Of a stretch of 41,851 nucleotides of DNA, positions 16,946-25,393 are shown piece by piece. The number at the start of each line of letters is the position of its first letter. The first letter of the stretch is position 1. Under the pieces are notes generated by a model. That model did not search any database. It was not told the DNA's origin and saw nothing but the letters and a program-made list of their open reading frames with translations. A program made the translations under genes and the position numbers. Where the stretch lies: NCBI GenBank assembly GCA_027669525.1, contig JAQEDJ010000016.1:1-41851 (forward strand). The letters are read 5' to 3'. The stretch comes from Coriobacteriaceae bacterium AM48-5 (lineage in GTDB: Bacteria > Actinomycetota > Coriobacteriia > Coriobacteriales > Coriobacteriaceae).

Positions 16946-18028
16946 TTGAAGAAAAGCAATCTGGGCTATGTGCTGGTGCTGATCGCCGCGCTTATGTGGG
17001 GCAGCATCGGAATCTTTGTAAACGGCATCTCGGCCATGGGCGTTACGTCCCAGAGTATGGCTGCCTTTCGCTTGTTGTCGGGTGCCGTCTTAATGGCTCC
17101 GGTCTTGGCATTCATGGGTTGCCAGGGAGGTGCTCGTGAGGGAAAGGCATCGGGTCCCCTGGCACTGTTCAAGGCAAGCCCTAAAGAGCTTGTTTCCTGC
17201 GCGCTTGTCGGTATCGTCGGTTTGGCTGCCGCCAACACCTGCTATTACGAGTGCATGCGCGAGGTGGGCATGTCCACGGCATCGGTGCTGCTCTACACGT
17301 CGCCGGTGTTTGGCGTCGCGCTCGGCCGCGTCCTTTATCGCGAGGACGTGACCCTCAACAAGCTCGTTGCCATTGTCTTTAACATCGTTGGCTGTGTGCT
17401 TGCGGTGACCAATGGCGACCTTTCCGGTTTTCATTTTTCGGTTTGGGGCGTCACGTCGGGCGTGATTGCAGGCCTTTGTGGTGCGTCGCTCGCGGTGTTT
17501 AGCCGGATAGCAACCAAGACGGTCCATCCGCTGGCTGTCACGTTTTGGGGCTTTGTTTTTGGCGGTGCGGTTATGGCAGCTATCGCGGCTCCGTGGCCGG
17601 ATGTCGCCGCGGCAATGTCGCCACAGCTGCTGCTGCTGTTCCTTGGCTTTGGACTCATCCCCACAGCCGTGGCTTACATCTTATATATGCAGGGTCTGTC
17701 CATGGGGCTCGAGACGTCGAAAGTTCCCGTCGTAATGTCATTCGAGACAGTCGTCACCGTACTGCTGGGCATTGGTGTCTACGCCGAGCCCGCCGGCGCG
17801 ATCAAAGTTCTGGGCATCGTTTTGGTGCTCGCGTCCATCGTGATTATGAACACCGACTTTTCCAAGCTGCGCAACAGTGTGTTTGTCGGCCATGTCGTTG
17901 AGAGCATGACCTTTAAGCCCAACGCGTGGTGGACGGAGAAATCGCAGGACATGGATCTCTTCCGCGAGCGCACGGGCATTGCGCTGGAGCTCACCGTGCA
18001 GGAAAGCCCCTGGTACTTCGTGCGATAG
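16946..18028 (+). CDS. DMT-superfamily (EamA) transporter
   Basis: TTG 16946 is preferred because GAGGAGG lies at 16934-16940; a GTG at 16910 would add 12 residues. The 360-residue protein has two EamA repeats giving about ten membrane helices, beginning with NLGYVLVLIAALMWGSIGIFV and ending near residue 300. About 60 hydrophilic residues follow, which is a longer tail than usual. EamA proteins move amino acids, amines or other metabolites, in either direction. Placed between a deglycase and a PTS it could export the amine freed from the substrate, for example lysine, but that is inference. Confidence 0.8.
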   Translation: MKKSNLGYVLVLIAALMWGSIGIFVNGISAMGVTSQSMAAFRLLSGAVLMAPVLAFMGCQGGAREGKASGPLALFKASPKELVSCALVGIVGLAAANTCYYECMREVGMSTASVLLYTSPVFGVALGRVLYREDVTLNKLVAIVFNIVGCVLAVTNGDLSGFHFSVWGVTSGVIAGLCGASLAVFSRIATKTVHPLAVTFWGFVFGGAVMAAIAAPWPDVAAAMSPQLLLLFLGFGLIPTAVAYILYMQGLSMGLETSKVPVVMSFETVVTVLLGIGVYAEPAGAIKVLGIVLVLASIVIMNTDFSKLRNSVFVGHVVESMTFKPNAWWTEKSQDMDLFRERTGIALELTVQESPWYFVR

Positions 18029-18107
18029 GGGGTTGCGCGCGGCGTCCGACCTGGGGTTATCCAGCCAGCGCCGGCCTACCCAGCCCCAACGTTTCAAGTA
18101 CGTTAAA

Positions 18108-18185
18108 CCCGCCAACGGTCGTTTTTCACCCGCGAACGGTTTATATACTAATTATCAATATAAGCAACGTATAAGACGTTATAAT
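18108..18185 (+). promoter_or_regulatory. Promoter/operator region of the mannose-family PTS operon
   Basis: CCCGCCAACGGT (18108-18119) is repeated as CCCGCGAACGGT (18129-18140). AACGT (18166-18170) and ACGTT (18176-18180) form a palindrome with a 5-base spacer overlapping a TATAAT box (18180-18185). A CATAACG follows at 18189. The element resembles the ACGT-N5-ACGT site before the GntR gene at 24250, suggesting shared control. Confidence 0.5.
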
Positions 18186-18211
18186 GACCATAACGAAAAG
18201 GAGGAGGCAAG

Positions 18212-19132
18212 ATGAATCAGATCATTCTCGCATCTCATGGCGGCCTGGCCGCAGGCGCCAAAGACACGCTCGAGATGGTTCTCGGCGACGTGTCGAACGT
18301 CCACGTCGTGTCGCTTGCTCGTGACGACAAGGAGCCCATCACCAATAAGGTGGACGCCATGATCGCCACGTTCAACGCGGACGACACCGTCTATGTGCTG
18401 ACCGATATGCTCGGCAGCTCGGTCAACAACAGCATGGTCGAGCTTTCCAAGAACGGCACGAAGTTCACGGTTGTCAGCGGTTTCAACATCCCGCTGGCAC
18501 TGACGCTCGCTATGAGCCCCGCCCCCGTCAAGCGCCGAGCTCGCGGCCCTCATCAACGAGGCCCGCACCGGCCTGACCAACCCCAACGCACCGGTCGAGG
18601 CCGCCGCGGCTCCCGCCAAGAAGGCTAAGGCGTCCCGTCACAGCTCCGGTCCCGCCAAGATCGTCCTCGCACGTCTTGACTACCGTCTGCTGCACGGCCA
18701 GGTCGTCTTTACCTGGACCACCAAGGTTCAGGCCGAGCGCATCATCGTCGTCGACAACGCTGCCGCCAACGATGACATCAAGAAGGGCGCTCTTAAGCTG
18801 GCCAAGCCCCAGGGCGTGCGCCTGAACGTCTTCACCGTCGAGCGTGCCCTCGCCAAGATGGACAAGCTCAACACCCTCGGCGAGCGCGTCATGTTCGTCT
18901 TTGGCAACACTGCCGAGATGCTGCAGTTCTGCCAGGCTACAAGCTCGACGCCATCAACCTGGGCGCCACCGCCAACCACGACGGTGCCGATCAGATTGGC
19001 GGCAAGGACAGCTCCGTCTTCTTCGACGCCACCCAGAAGGCCGACGTCAACCAGCTGCTCGACATGGGCATCAAGCTCTACGTCCAGCAGACCCCTACGT
19101 ATCAGAGCGTCGACATCGACGCCAAGCTGTAA
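18212..19132 (+). pseudogene. PTS mannose-family EIIAB component, two frameshifts
   Basis: ATG 18212 has AAAGGAGGAGG upstream. The EIIA domain (QIILASHGGLAAG, phosphorylated His9) runs to about residue 100. An extra A at 18530-18531 shifts the frame; removing it gives PVSAELAALINEARTGL and an Ala/Lys-rich linker. The EIIB domain follows with RLDYRLLHGQVVFTW, containing its active His. A second shift, one missing G at 18935-18937, separates CQGYKLDAINLGATANHDG. The stop is TAA 19130-19132. Repaired, it is about 306 residues, the normal length for an EIIAB-Man fusion. It passes phosphate from HPr to the sugar bound by EIIC/EIID. It is followed by EIIC and EIID in one operon. Confidence 0.85.
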
Positions 19133-19168
19133 TCAACCAGGCTTTTGCCTGACTGAAAGGAGAAGGGT

Positions 19169-19963
19169 ATGAATACGTTCATCAGTGCGGTGCTCGTCGG
19201 CCTCGTCGGCGTGTTCTGCATGTGGGACTCCCGCCTGCTCGGTCGTCTTAACTTCGAGCAGCCCCTCGTTGGCGCTACGCTCGTCGGTCTGCTGCTGGGC
19301 GATGTGCCCACCGGCCTTGCCGTCGGTGCCGCCGTCGAGCTCGTGTCCATGGGCCTGGTGCAGGTCGGCGCCGCCGTTCCGCCCGATATGGTCCTGGGCG
19401 GCATCGTGGCCGCTGCCTTTGCGTGCCTGACCGATGCTTCCGCCGAGACCGCCATGACGATCGCCATCCCGGTCGCCGTCCTGGGTCAGCTCCTCGGCAT
19501 CGTGTTCCGTTCCATCATCGCCGCCCTCACCCATGTGGCAGATAGCGCGATCGATAACGGAAAGTTCAAGACCGCCTACCGCATGCACATCTGCGCCGGC
19601 TCCGGTCTGTACGCTGTCATGTACTTCCTGCCGATCTTCCTCGCCGTCTTTGTTGGCACCGACCTGGTTCAGGCCATCGTCAACATGGTTCCCGAGTGGC
19701 TGTCCACTGGTCTTAACGTTTCGACCAAGATCATGACCGCCTACGGCTTGGCCCTGCTGCTCACCATGATGATCAAGAAGGGTATGACTCCGTTCCTGTT
19801 CATCGGTTTCCTGCTCGCCGCTTACCTCAACCTGTCCGTCATCGCGGTCGCTCTGATCGGTGTGTGCCTGGCTGTCGTCTTCATGGGCTTCAAGTTCAAC
19901 GGTTCCCATGCAGCTGCCGGTGTCGATTCCGACTACGATCCGCTCGAAGACGACGAAGACTAA
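19169..19963 (+). CDS. PTS mannose-family EIIC component
   Basis: This 264-residue membrane protein has AAGGAGAAGGG before ATG 19169. It shows the EIIC-Man pattern: a GLVGVFCMWDSRLLGRLNFEQPLVGATLVGLLLGD start, LAVGAAVELVSMGLVQVGAAVPPD, then several helices and an acidic cytoplasmic tail (DYDPLEDDED). Together with EIID it forms the sugar channel. It lies 36 bases after EIIAB and 13 bases before EIID, so the genes are one transcription unit. The specificity cannot be read from the sequence; the surrounding deglycase genes point to glycated amines. Confidence 0.93.
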   Translation: MNTFISAVLVGLVGVFCMWDSRLLGRLNFEQPLVGATLVGLLLGDVPTGLAVGAAVELVSMGLVQVGAAVPPDMVLGGIVAAAFACLTDASAETAMTIAIPVAVLGQLLGIVFRSIIAALTHVADSAIDNGKFKTAYRMHICAGSGLYAVMYFLPIFLAVFVGTDLVQAIVNMVPEWLSTGLNVSTKIMTAYGLALLLTMMIKKGMTPFLFIGFLLAAYLNLSVIAVALIGVCLAVVFMGFKFNGSHAAAGVDSDYDPLEDDED

Positions 19964-19976
19964 GGAGGAACACACT

Positions 19977-20810
19977 ATGGCAACCGCAACCAAGGACGTG
20001 TCCCTGAACAAGAAGGTCAGCCAGTTCTTCTGGCGCTCCTGGGCCATCCAGGCCTCTTGGAACTACGAGCGTCAGATGAACATGGGCTTCCTCTACGGCA
20101 TGGTTCCCACGCTCGATCGCCTCTATCCGGACGAGTCCGACCCCAAGCAGCTCGCTGCTAAGAAAGAGGCTTACCACCGTCACATGGCGTTCTACAACTG
20201 CACCCCGCAGACGAGCGCTTTTGTCCTAGGCCTCGCCGCCTCCATGGAGGAGGAGTACGCCAAGGATCCCGAGAACTTCGATCCCGATTCGATCAACGCG
20301 GTCAAGACCTCCCTCATGGGTCCGCTTTCCGGCATCGGTGACTCCTTCTTCCAGGGCACCATCCGCGTTATCGCCTTTGGTCTGGGCGTCCAGCTGGCTC
20401 AGCAGGGTTCCATCATGGGCCCGATCCTGGCCATGCTCATCTCCATCGTCCCCTCTGTGCTGATCACTTGGTTCGCAGCCAAGATGGGCTATCAGGGCGG
20501 CCACGAGTACCTGAGCAAGCTTCAGGGCGGCGACCTCATGGAGAAGCTCATGTATGTCTGCGGCATCGTGGGTCTTATGTCCGTGGGCGGCATGATCGCT
20601 ACGCTGATCGGCGCCACCACCCCGCTGCAGTTCGCTGACGGCACCGTCGTGATCCAGGACATCCTGGACGGCATGATGCCCCAGATGATCTCCCTCGGCC
20701 TCACCGGCCTTATGTACTGGCTCATCAAGAAGAACGTCAACACCGGTTGGCTTCTCGTGATCGCCATCGTGGGCGGCATCGCCCTCTCCGCGGCCGGCAT
20801 CCTGGCCTAG
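19977..20810 (+). CDS. PTS mannose-family EIID component
   Basis: The 277-residue protein starts at ATG 19977, with TAAGGAGGA overlapping the EIIC stop. Diagnostic EIID features are FFWRSWAIQASWNYERQMNMGFLYGMVP near the start, the HMAFYNCTPQTSAFVLGLAASMEEE block, and SLMGPLSGIGDSFFQGTIRVI, followed by C-terminal helices. It completes the EIIAB-EIIC-EIID transporter. A hairpin (20845-20875) follows, and the next SIS gene begins 199 bases downstream, so part of the transcript may read through to it. Confidence 0.94.
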   Translation: MATATKDVSLNKKVSQFFWRSWAIQASWNYERQMNMGFLYGMVPTLDRLYPDESDPKQLAAKKEAYHRHMAFYNCTPQTSAFVLGLAASMEEEYAKDPENFDPDSINAVKTSLMGPLSGIGDSFFQGTIRVIAFGLGVQLAQQGSIMGPILAMLISIVPSVLITWFAAKMGYQGGHEYLSKLQGGDLMEKLMYVCGIVGLMSVGGMIATLIGATTPLQFADGTVVIQDILDGMMPQMISLGLTGLMYWLIKKNVNTGWLLVIAIVGGIALSAAGILA

Positions 20811-20844
20811 TCGCGACCAAGCGCCTAACCGCTTTCCCCCGGGG

Positions 20845-20875
20845 GCCTGCCTGGCATCCCATACCCCAGGCAGGC
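20845..20875 (+). terminator. Hairpin after EIID, weak terminator or processing site
   Basis: GCCTGCCTGG (20845-20854) pairs exactly with CCAGGCAGGC (20866-20875). The following TTCCATCCC is not a T-run, so termination would be partial at best. Confidence 0.5.
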
Positions 20876-20886
20876 TTCCATCCCTA

Positions 20887-20919
20887 GATGTGTCAAAGGG
20901 ACAGTTCCTTTGACACATC
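20887..20919 (+). repeat. GGGACAG-core stem-loop (member 3)
   Basis: GATGTGTCAAAGG (20887-20899) pairs exactly with CCTTTGACACATC (20907-20919). The core GGGACAG occupies 20898-20904. The stem sequence is unique to this copy. It sits between EIID and the second SIS gene. Confidence 0.85.
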
Positions 20920-21009
20920 CTCAACGGGCCGGCGACTCGGTCCAAACCACGGTAACCCTGCGAGCGCCCGGCAATGTGGCGCCGCAAAAAATCGAAAGGA
21001 ATGTGTCAG

Positions 21010-21993
21010 ATGTACGAGATCGACCTTAACCTCCCTAAGCAGATCGTCGCTGACGTCCTGTCCAACCACGAGATCCACAGCGTCGCTTTCGTCGGCTGCG
21101 GTGCTTCCATGTCCGACCTTTACCCCGCCAAGTACTTCCTGGCCAACAACACGGACAAGCTGAACGTTCAGATCTTCACCGCTAACGAGTTCAACTACGA
21201 CACGCCTTCCTGGGTCAACGAGCACACCTTCGTGATCACCTGCTCCCTGGGTGGCTCCACGCCCGAGACCGTCGAGGCCAACAAGACCGCCAAGAAGCAC
21301 AACTGCCCGGTCGTCTCCCTCACCAACAAGGCTGGCTCCGCTCTGACCGTCGACGCCGACCACGTCATCGTTCACGGCTTCCACGCTAACTACGCTGCCA
21401 AGTGCGAGAAGCCCGGCTACGCGATCGCTCTTGCTGTCGAGATCCTTCAGCAGACCGAGGGCTATGACCACTACGAGGACATGATCACCGGCCTCACCAA
21501 CGTCTTCGAGCTCTGCGAGAACGCCGCTCAGTCCGCCAAGGGCCTCGCCAAGCAGTTCGCCCAAGACTTCAAGGACGACAAGATGATCTACTTCATGGCC
21601 TCCGGTGCCTCCGAGAAGATGGCTTATTCTCACGCCGCCTTCCTGTTCACCGAGATGCAGTGGATCGACGCCGCCGCCTACAACACCGGCGAGTACTTCC
21701 ACGGCCCGTTCGAGGTTTCCACCGAGGGTAAGCCCTACGTCTTCTTCATGTCCGACGGTGCTACCCGTCCGATGGACGCTCGCGCCCTCACCTTCCTTAA
21801 GCGCATGGGCGCCAAGGTCGCTCTGATCGACTCCAAGGACTACGGCCTGGCTGACGCCGTGCCGGCGAGCGTCGTCACCTACTTCAACCCGCTGCTGCAC
21901 CTCGCCGTTATGCGCGAGTACGGCAACCAGATCGCCGAGGCCCGTCAGCACCCGCTGACCATGCGTCGCTACATGTGGAAGCTTTCCTACTAA
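21010..21993 (+). CDS. SIS-domain sugar-amine 6-phosphate deglycase (FrlB/GfrF-like), intact copy
   Basis: The protein of 327 residues is the only copy downstream of a complete PTS and is unbroken. ATG 21010 is chosen over ATG 21001 because GAAAGGA ends directly at 21000. The two SIS domains begin with HSVAFVGCGASMSDLYPAKYF and KMIYFMASGASEKMAYSHAAF. The Glu/His pair is E215 (in TEMQW) and H231 (in YFHGPFE), almost the same numbering as E214/H230 recalled for Salmonella FraB. Expected reaction: hydrolysis of fructoselysine 6-phosphate or glucoselysine 6-phosphate to glucose or related sugar 6-phosphate and lysine. Confidence 0.9.
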   Translation: MYEIDLNLPKQIVADVLSNHEIHSVAFVGCGASMSDLYPAKYFLANNTDKLNVQIFTANEFNYDTPSWVNEHTFVITCSLGGSTPETVEANKTAKKHNCPVVSLTNKAGSALTVDADHVIVHGFHANYAAKCEKPGYAIALAVEILQQTEGYDHYEDMITGLTNVFELCENAAQSAKGLAKQFAQDFKDDKMIYFMASGASEKMAYSHAAFLFTEMQWIDAAAYNTGEYFHGPFEVSTEGKPYVFFMSDGATRPMDARALTFLKRMGAKVALIDSKDYGLADAVPASVVTYFNPLLHLAVMREYGNQIAEARQHPLTMRRYMWKLSY

Positions 21994-22026
21994 TCACAAG
22001 TAAGTAGACCTTACGGGTTGATTGAG

Positions 22027-22064
22027 AGGGGATGGGGTTTACACCCCGTCCCCTTTTCTGTTTT
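22027..22064 (+). terminator. Terminator after the second SIS gene
   Basis: AGGGGATGGGGT (22027-22038) pairs with ACCCCGTCCCCT (22043-22054), with one G-T pair, followed by TTTCTGTTTT. It ends the PTS/SIS transcript. Confidence 0.85.
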
Positions 22065-22089
22065 GGGAGGGCGTGTTCGTTGCGCCGCA

Positions 22090-22138
22090 AAACCCCAGAT
22101 AAAACCTACCAAAATAAACCTGTCTCTTTTTGGCAGGT
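22090..22138 (-). repeat. GGGACAG-core stem-loop (member 4), minus strand
   Basis: On the minus strand it reads ACCTGCCAAAAAGAGACAGG followed by TTTATTTTGGTAGGTTTT, the same variant as at 14256 and 35202, with one core change (GAGACAG). It abuts the ribosome site of the HAD gene. Confidence 0.75.
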
Positions 22139-22152
22139 GGGAGGAGATGCGT

Positions 22153-22782
22153 ATGATCAAGGCAGTGCTGTTTGATATGGACGGCGTGCTGGTCGATACC
22201 GAGTGGTTCTACAACCGTCGCCGCGTGGCGTTTATGGAGGAGAAGGGCTTCCACTTTGACGAGATTCCCGATCTTTCGGGGTCTAACGAGCCTGCCATTT
22301 GGGAGGCGCTGGTGCCCGACGATGTCGAGCTGCGCGAGCGCCTGCGTGTGGAGTACAAGCAGGTCTACAGCCCGGTCCACCCCGTTCCGTATGCCGAGCT
22401 GCTCAACGAGCAGACGGAGCCGGTGATGCGCGAACTGCACGAACGCGGCGTGAAGTGTGCCATCGCGAGCTCGTCCTACCGCGAGCTCATCGACGAGCTG
22501 GTTGAGATTGCCGGTATCGCCGACGTGCTGGACTACACCATCAGCGGTCACGAGTGCAGTGCGTTTAAGCCCGACCCCGAGATCTACCTGCGTGCCATGG
22601 AGACGCTGGGAGTTGACCCCGCCGAGTGCCTGGTTATCGAGGACTCGCCGTTGGGCATCGAGGCTGGCAAGCGCTCCGGCGCCCGCGTCCTGGCACTGCG
22701 TCCGCATGAGGGCGTCAACCTGGACCAGTCCGCCGCCGACGTCGTCATCGACAACCTGACCGACATTTTGGCCGCTCTGTAG
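22153..22782 (+). CDS. HAD-superfamily phosphatase/phosphomutase, subfamily IA
   Basis: This 209-residue protein starts at ATG 22153, about 8 bases after GGGAGGAG; an ATG at 22147 is too close to that site. The HAD motifs are complete: DMDGVLVDTEW (nucleophile D8, acid D10), SSSYREL (motif II), KPDPEIYL (motif III Lys) and VIEDSPLGIEA (motif IV). The DxDGVLxDT form and size resemble beta-phosphoglucomutase and sugar-phosphate phosphatases. Its place next to the PTS/deglycase region fits a role in handling a sugar phosphate, but the substrate is not determinable here. Confidence 0.88.
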   Translation: MIKAVLFDMDGVLVDTEWFYNRRRVAFMEEKGFHFDEIPDLSGSNEPAIWEALVPDDVELRERLRVEYKQVYSPVHPVPYAELLNEQTEPVMRELHERGVKCAIASSSYRELIDELVEIAGIADVLDYTISGHECSAFKPDPEIYLRAMETLGVDPAECLVIEDSPLGIEAGKRSGARVLALRPHEGVNLDQSAADVVIDNLTDILAAL

Positions 22783-22877
22783 TGTCAATCCACCGCGAGA
22801 AGCACTGGTTCACGCGTCATTTGCTGCAGATTGGCTTAATTTGGCATCAATTTAGATCCGTTTGGCTTCGATTCGGG

Positions 22878-23001
22878 CTAAGTGAGTAGACTTTTTGGCG
22901 CAGGCCGGGCACAAAGCGTTTCTGACTTAGTAAAACCGCAGGTCACAGAGGTGGCTGTTATTGGCTGTGCTCGGGAGGTCGCGAAAAGTCTACTCACTTA
23001 G
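22878..23001. repeat. 123-base MITE-like element, copy 2
   Basis: It has the same 18-base terminal inverted repeats as copy 1 (14387-14509). In the inner stem an A-to-G change makes a G-T pair, so that stem is largely kept. Both copies are preceded by CGGG and followed by A/T-rich sequence. Confidence 0.9.
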
Positions 23002-23086
23002 AATTTGGGCCTTTGGTTGTGGGGTTACCGGTCCCGTTTTGGTTGTCGAGAGAGGGTGAATTGAGGCGCCCTCTGTCGCTCCATGC

Positions 23087-23092
23087 TACAAT
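23087..23092 (+). promoter_or_regulatory. Candidate -10 box of the yitT-like gene
   Basis: TACAAT in a GCTACAATCGCCGACATG context lies 46 bases before the GTG start at 23138. A TTGAGG at 23061 is 20 bases upstream, longer than optimal. Confidence 0.4.
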
Positions 23093-23137
23093 CGCCGACA
23101 TGCCCCACAACTACATCTGCCTTCGAAGGGAGCCTAC

Positions 23138-24145
23138 GTGGCGAACGCCATCGATCAGCTCACGGACCGCGTGCTCGTGCTCGGCCGCCTTACCATCGTT
23201 CGCCGCGCTATTACCGCTGTGGCGGTCACCATATCAGCCGTTCTCCAGACATTTCTGATCCAGGCGTTCATTCAGCCCGCCGATCTGCTTCCGAGCGGTC
23301 TCACAGGCGTCGCGGTCCTGCTCGATCGCGTTACCTCGCTTGGCGGCGTTCATATCGACATCTCGCTCGGCATGCTCGCGCTCAACATCCCCGTGGCGCT
23401 CCTATGCTGGAGCGGCATTAGCAAGCGTTTCGTCATCTTCTCGATGATGCAGGTCATGCTCTCGTCGCTGTTCCTCAACATCTTTCATTTCGCCCCGTTT
23501 TTGGGCGACAAGATCATGCTCATCATTTTTGGTGGCGTGGTCTCGGGTCTGGGTGCTGCCATCGCGCTCAAGTCCGGTGCATCAACCGGCGGCACCGACT
23601 TTATCGCGCTGTGGGTCTCCAACCACACGGGCAAGACCATCTGGGGTGTCATCTTTGGTTTCAACTGCTTTATCCTGGCGATCTTTGGCTTTATGTTTGG
23701 CTGGGACAACGCGGCGTACTCCATCGTGTTCCAGTTTATTTCGACCAAGACCATCGACAGCTTCTATCATCGCTACGACCGTGTGACGCTGCAGATCACA
23801 ACGCGCAAGGCCGATGAGGTCATGACCGCCTATGTTGACCATTTTCAGCATGGTATTAGCTGCGCCGAGGTCATCGGCGGATACAGCCGTGAAAAGATGT
23901 ACCTGCTGCACACCGTTGTCTCGACCTACGAGAGCCAGGACATTATCAAGCTAGTGTGCGACATTGATCCCGGCGCCGTGATCAATGTGTTCCACACGCT
24001 CAACTTTGTGGGCGGCTGGTGGGGCGGTCATGTCGACGAGCCCATGCCCACGGCCGTTCCCGATCCCGACAAGCCCGCTCGCATAGCGAGTCGTCAGGCG
24101 CGCCTCAGTGAACAGGACAGCCTGCAGCAGGACGACGGCAAGTAA
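23138..24145 (+). CDS. YitT-family membrane protein
   Basis: GTG 23138 follows GAAGGGAG. The 335-residue protein has about five to six membrane helices (residues 20-220; DUF161, including LPSGLTGVAVLLDRVTSLGG and ALKSGASTGGTDFIALWVSNHTG), then a cytoplasmic DUF2179 domain (RVTLQITTRKADEVMTAYVDHFQHGISCAEVIGGYSREKMYLLHTVVSTYE). The function of YitT proteins is not settled; transport has been proposed. A hydrophilic tail of about 40 residues ends the protein. It lies ahead of a GntR gene by 104 bases with no terminator between, so the two could share a transcript. Confidence 0.88.
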   Translation: MANAIDQLTDRVLVLGRLTIVRRAITAVAVTISAVLQTFLIQAFIQPADLLPSGLTGVAVLLDRVTSLGGVHIDISLGMLALNIPVALLCWSGISKRFVIFSMMQVMLSSLFLNIFHFAPFLGDKIMLIIFGGVVSGLGAAIALKSGASTGGTDFIALWVSNHTGKTIWGVIFGFNCFILAIFGFMFGWDNAAYSIVFQFISTKTIDSFYHRYDRVTLQITTRKADEVMTAYVDHFQHGISCAEVIGGYSREKMYLLHTVVSTYESQDIIKLVCDIDPGAVINVFHTLNFVGGWWGGHVDEPMPTAVPDPDKPARIASRQARLSEQDSLQQDDGK

Positions 24146-24194
24146 GGATTTGCTGTATGTGGTGTATCGTTTTATCAAACTGAGATAACATATA

Positions 24195-24219
24195 AAAAGA
24201 CGTTATATACGTATTAGTT
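24195..24219 (+). promoter_or_regulatory. Putative GntR autoregulatory operator
   Basis: ACGTTATATACGT (24200-24212) is an ACGT-N5-ACGT palindrome in an A/T-rich leader. The AAGACGTTATA segment recurs at 18173-18183 before the PTS operon. The GntR protein encoded 38 bases downstream is the likely ligand. Confidence 0.5.
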
Positions 24220-24249
24220 ATTTCGATATTTTGATAAGAGTGATCAGAT

Positions 24250-24969
24250 ATGCCTGCGCCCAAAAATGCACCGCTTTACCAGCAGATTTACGACGAGATC
24301 AAGGATGCGATTGAGAAAGGTGTTTATGCACCCAAGGAGCGTATTCCGTCCGAACTTGAGCTTGCCGAGCAGTACGAGGTGAGCCGCATTACGGTGCGCC
24401 GCGCCGTCGAGGAGCTCTGCTCCGATGGCTACCTGGTTAAGCAGCAGGGCCGCGGCACCTTTGTTTCCACGCCGCACATCAATCGCCAGTTTCACGCCTC
24501 GACGCTGCAGACGTTTACCGCGCTGTGTGCCGATAACGGCATGAAGGCCGGCGCGCATGTGGTCGATCGCCAGATCGTTCCGGCGCGCCAAAACGAGATG
24601 GAGTTTTTTGGCCTGCGGAAGGATGCGCTGCTGCTGCATATCAAGCGCGTGCGTACGGCCGACGGCGAGCCCATCTTTGAGGAGAACATTTTTGTGCCGT
24701 TTGACGCTTACCGTGAGCTGTTGACGGCCGATCTTGAGGACAAGTCGATTTTTGCCGAGGTCGAGCGTGTTGGCGGAACGCCGATTGTCTCGGTTGGCTA
24801 CCGCACGGTCGAGGCCGTTCGCGCCAACGCCGAGCAGGCCGCCGAGCTGGGCATTGCCCCGCACGACCCGCTGCTCAACCTGCGTGCCGGCTTTATCGGC
24901 CCCAATGGCGAGCCGGTTTTGATGGGTAAGCAGTACTACGTGGGATCGCGTTACGTTATGGTCATGTAA
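24250..24969 (+). CDS. GntR/UTRA transcriptional regulator
   Basis: The 239-residue protein has an N-terminal winged helix (PLYQQIYDEIKDAIEKGVY, IPSELELAEQYEVSRITVRRAVEEL, QGRGTFV; about 8-75) and a UTRA domain with RVRTADGEPIFEENIF and GPNGEPVLMGKQYYVGSRYV. It is closely related to the regulator at 28831. Its operator-like site resembles that of the PTS operon, so it may control PTS and DMT transporter genes. A strong terminator follows at 25040-25082. Its inducer is likely a sugar-amine phosphate. Confidence 0.92.
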   Translation: MPAPKNAPLYQQIYDEIKDAIEKGVYAPKERIPSELELAEQYEVSRITVRRAVEELCSDGYLVKQQGRGTFVSTPHINRQFHASTLQTFTALCADNGMKAGAHVVDRQIVPARQNEMEFFGLRKDALLLHIKRVRTADGEPIFEENIFVPFDAYRELLTADLEDKSIFAEVERVGGTPIVSVGYRTVEAVRANAEQAAELGIAPHDPLLNLRAGFIGPNGEPVLMGKQYYVGSRYVMVM

Positions 24970-25082
24970 GTTACGCGGTTTTACCAAACCGCGCAACGGG
25001 CCGACGCTGCGCGCCGCCCAGGGCGACAATTTGTCATTCAAAAGGCGAGGCATGACCAGAAGGTCTATGCCTTGCCTTTTTC
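24970..25082 (+). repeat. 3' untranslated repeat with terminator, copy 2
   Basis: TTACGCGGTTTTACC, CGACGCTGCGCGCC and a terminator (stem 25040-25053 / 25067-25080, then TT) match the layout after the first SIS gene (16582-16690). The loop again contains ACCAGAAGGTC. Confidence 0.75.
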
Positions 25083-25117
25083 ATGCCAACTTGTTCGCCC
25101 TGGACGTCGCTCGCTCA

Positions 25118-25393
25118 TATGACCCAATCCACTGTCAAGGGCCACAATGGCCCCGCCGACGCTTGCAATCGTCGGCGGGGCCTGCCGTTAAACCCGTCCC
25201 GGTCCGCCCCCGGCATGTCATCGACGCCTTCGGCTCAGTCTCATATCCGCGGATACCGCTCCGGCGGCCCGCAATCCTCTCCTTCGGCGGGGTTCCCCTA
25301 GTCTGTCTTCGCGCATGCGGCGGCCGCCGCGCGCACAGCGAGAACGGGGGTGTCCCCGAAGGCTGCCCGGCTCGCCGGGACGGGGGCTTATGT
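25118..25393 (-). ncRNA. Candidate bridge-RNA region of the IS110/IS1111 element
   Basis: The 276 bases downstream of the transposase are noncoding, G+C-rich and strongly folded. A 13-base stem (GGCCCCGCCGACG / CGTCGGCGGGGCC, 25149-25182) and further hairpins around 25250-25258, 25342-25358 and 25365-25385 are seen. IS1111-type elements are known to encode their guide-like bridge RNA on the 3' side of the recombinase gene. The assignment is positional; no target- or donor-binding loops were matched. Confidence 0.45.
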
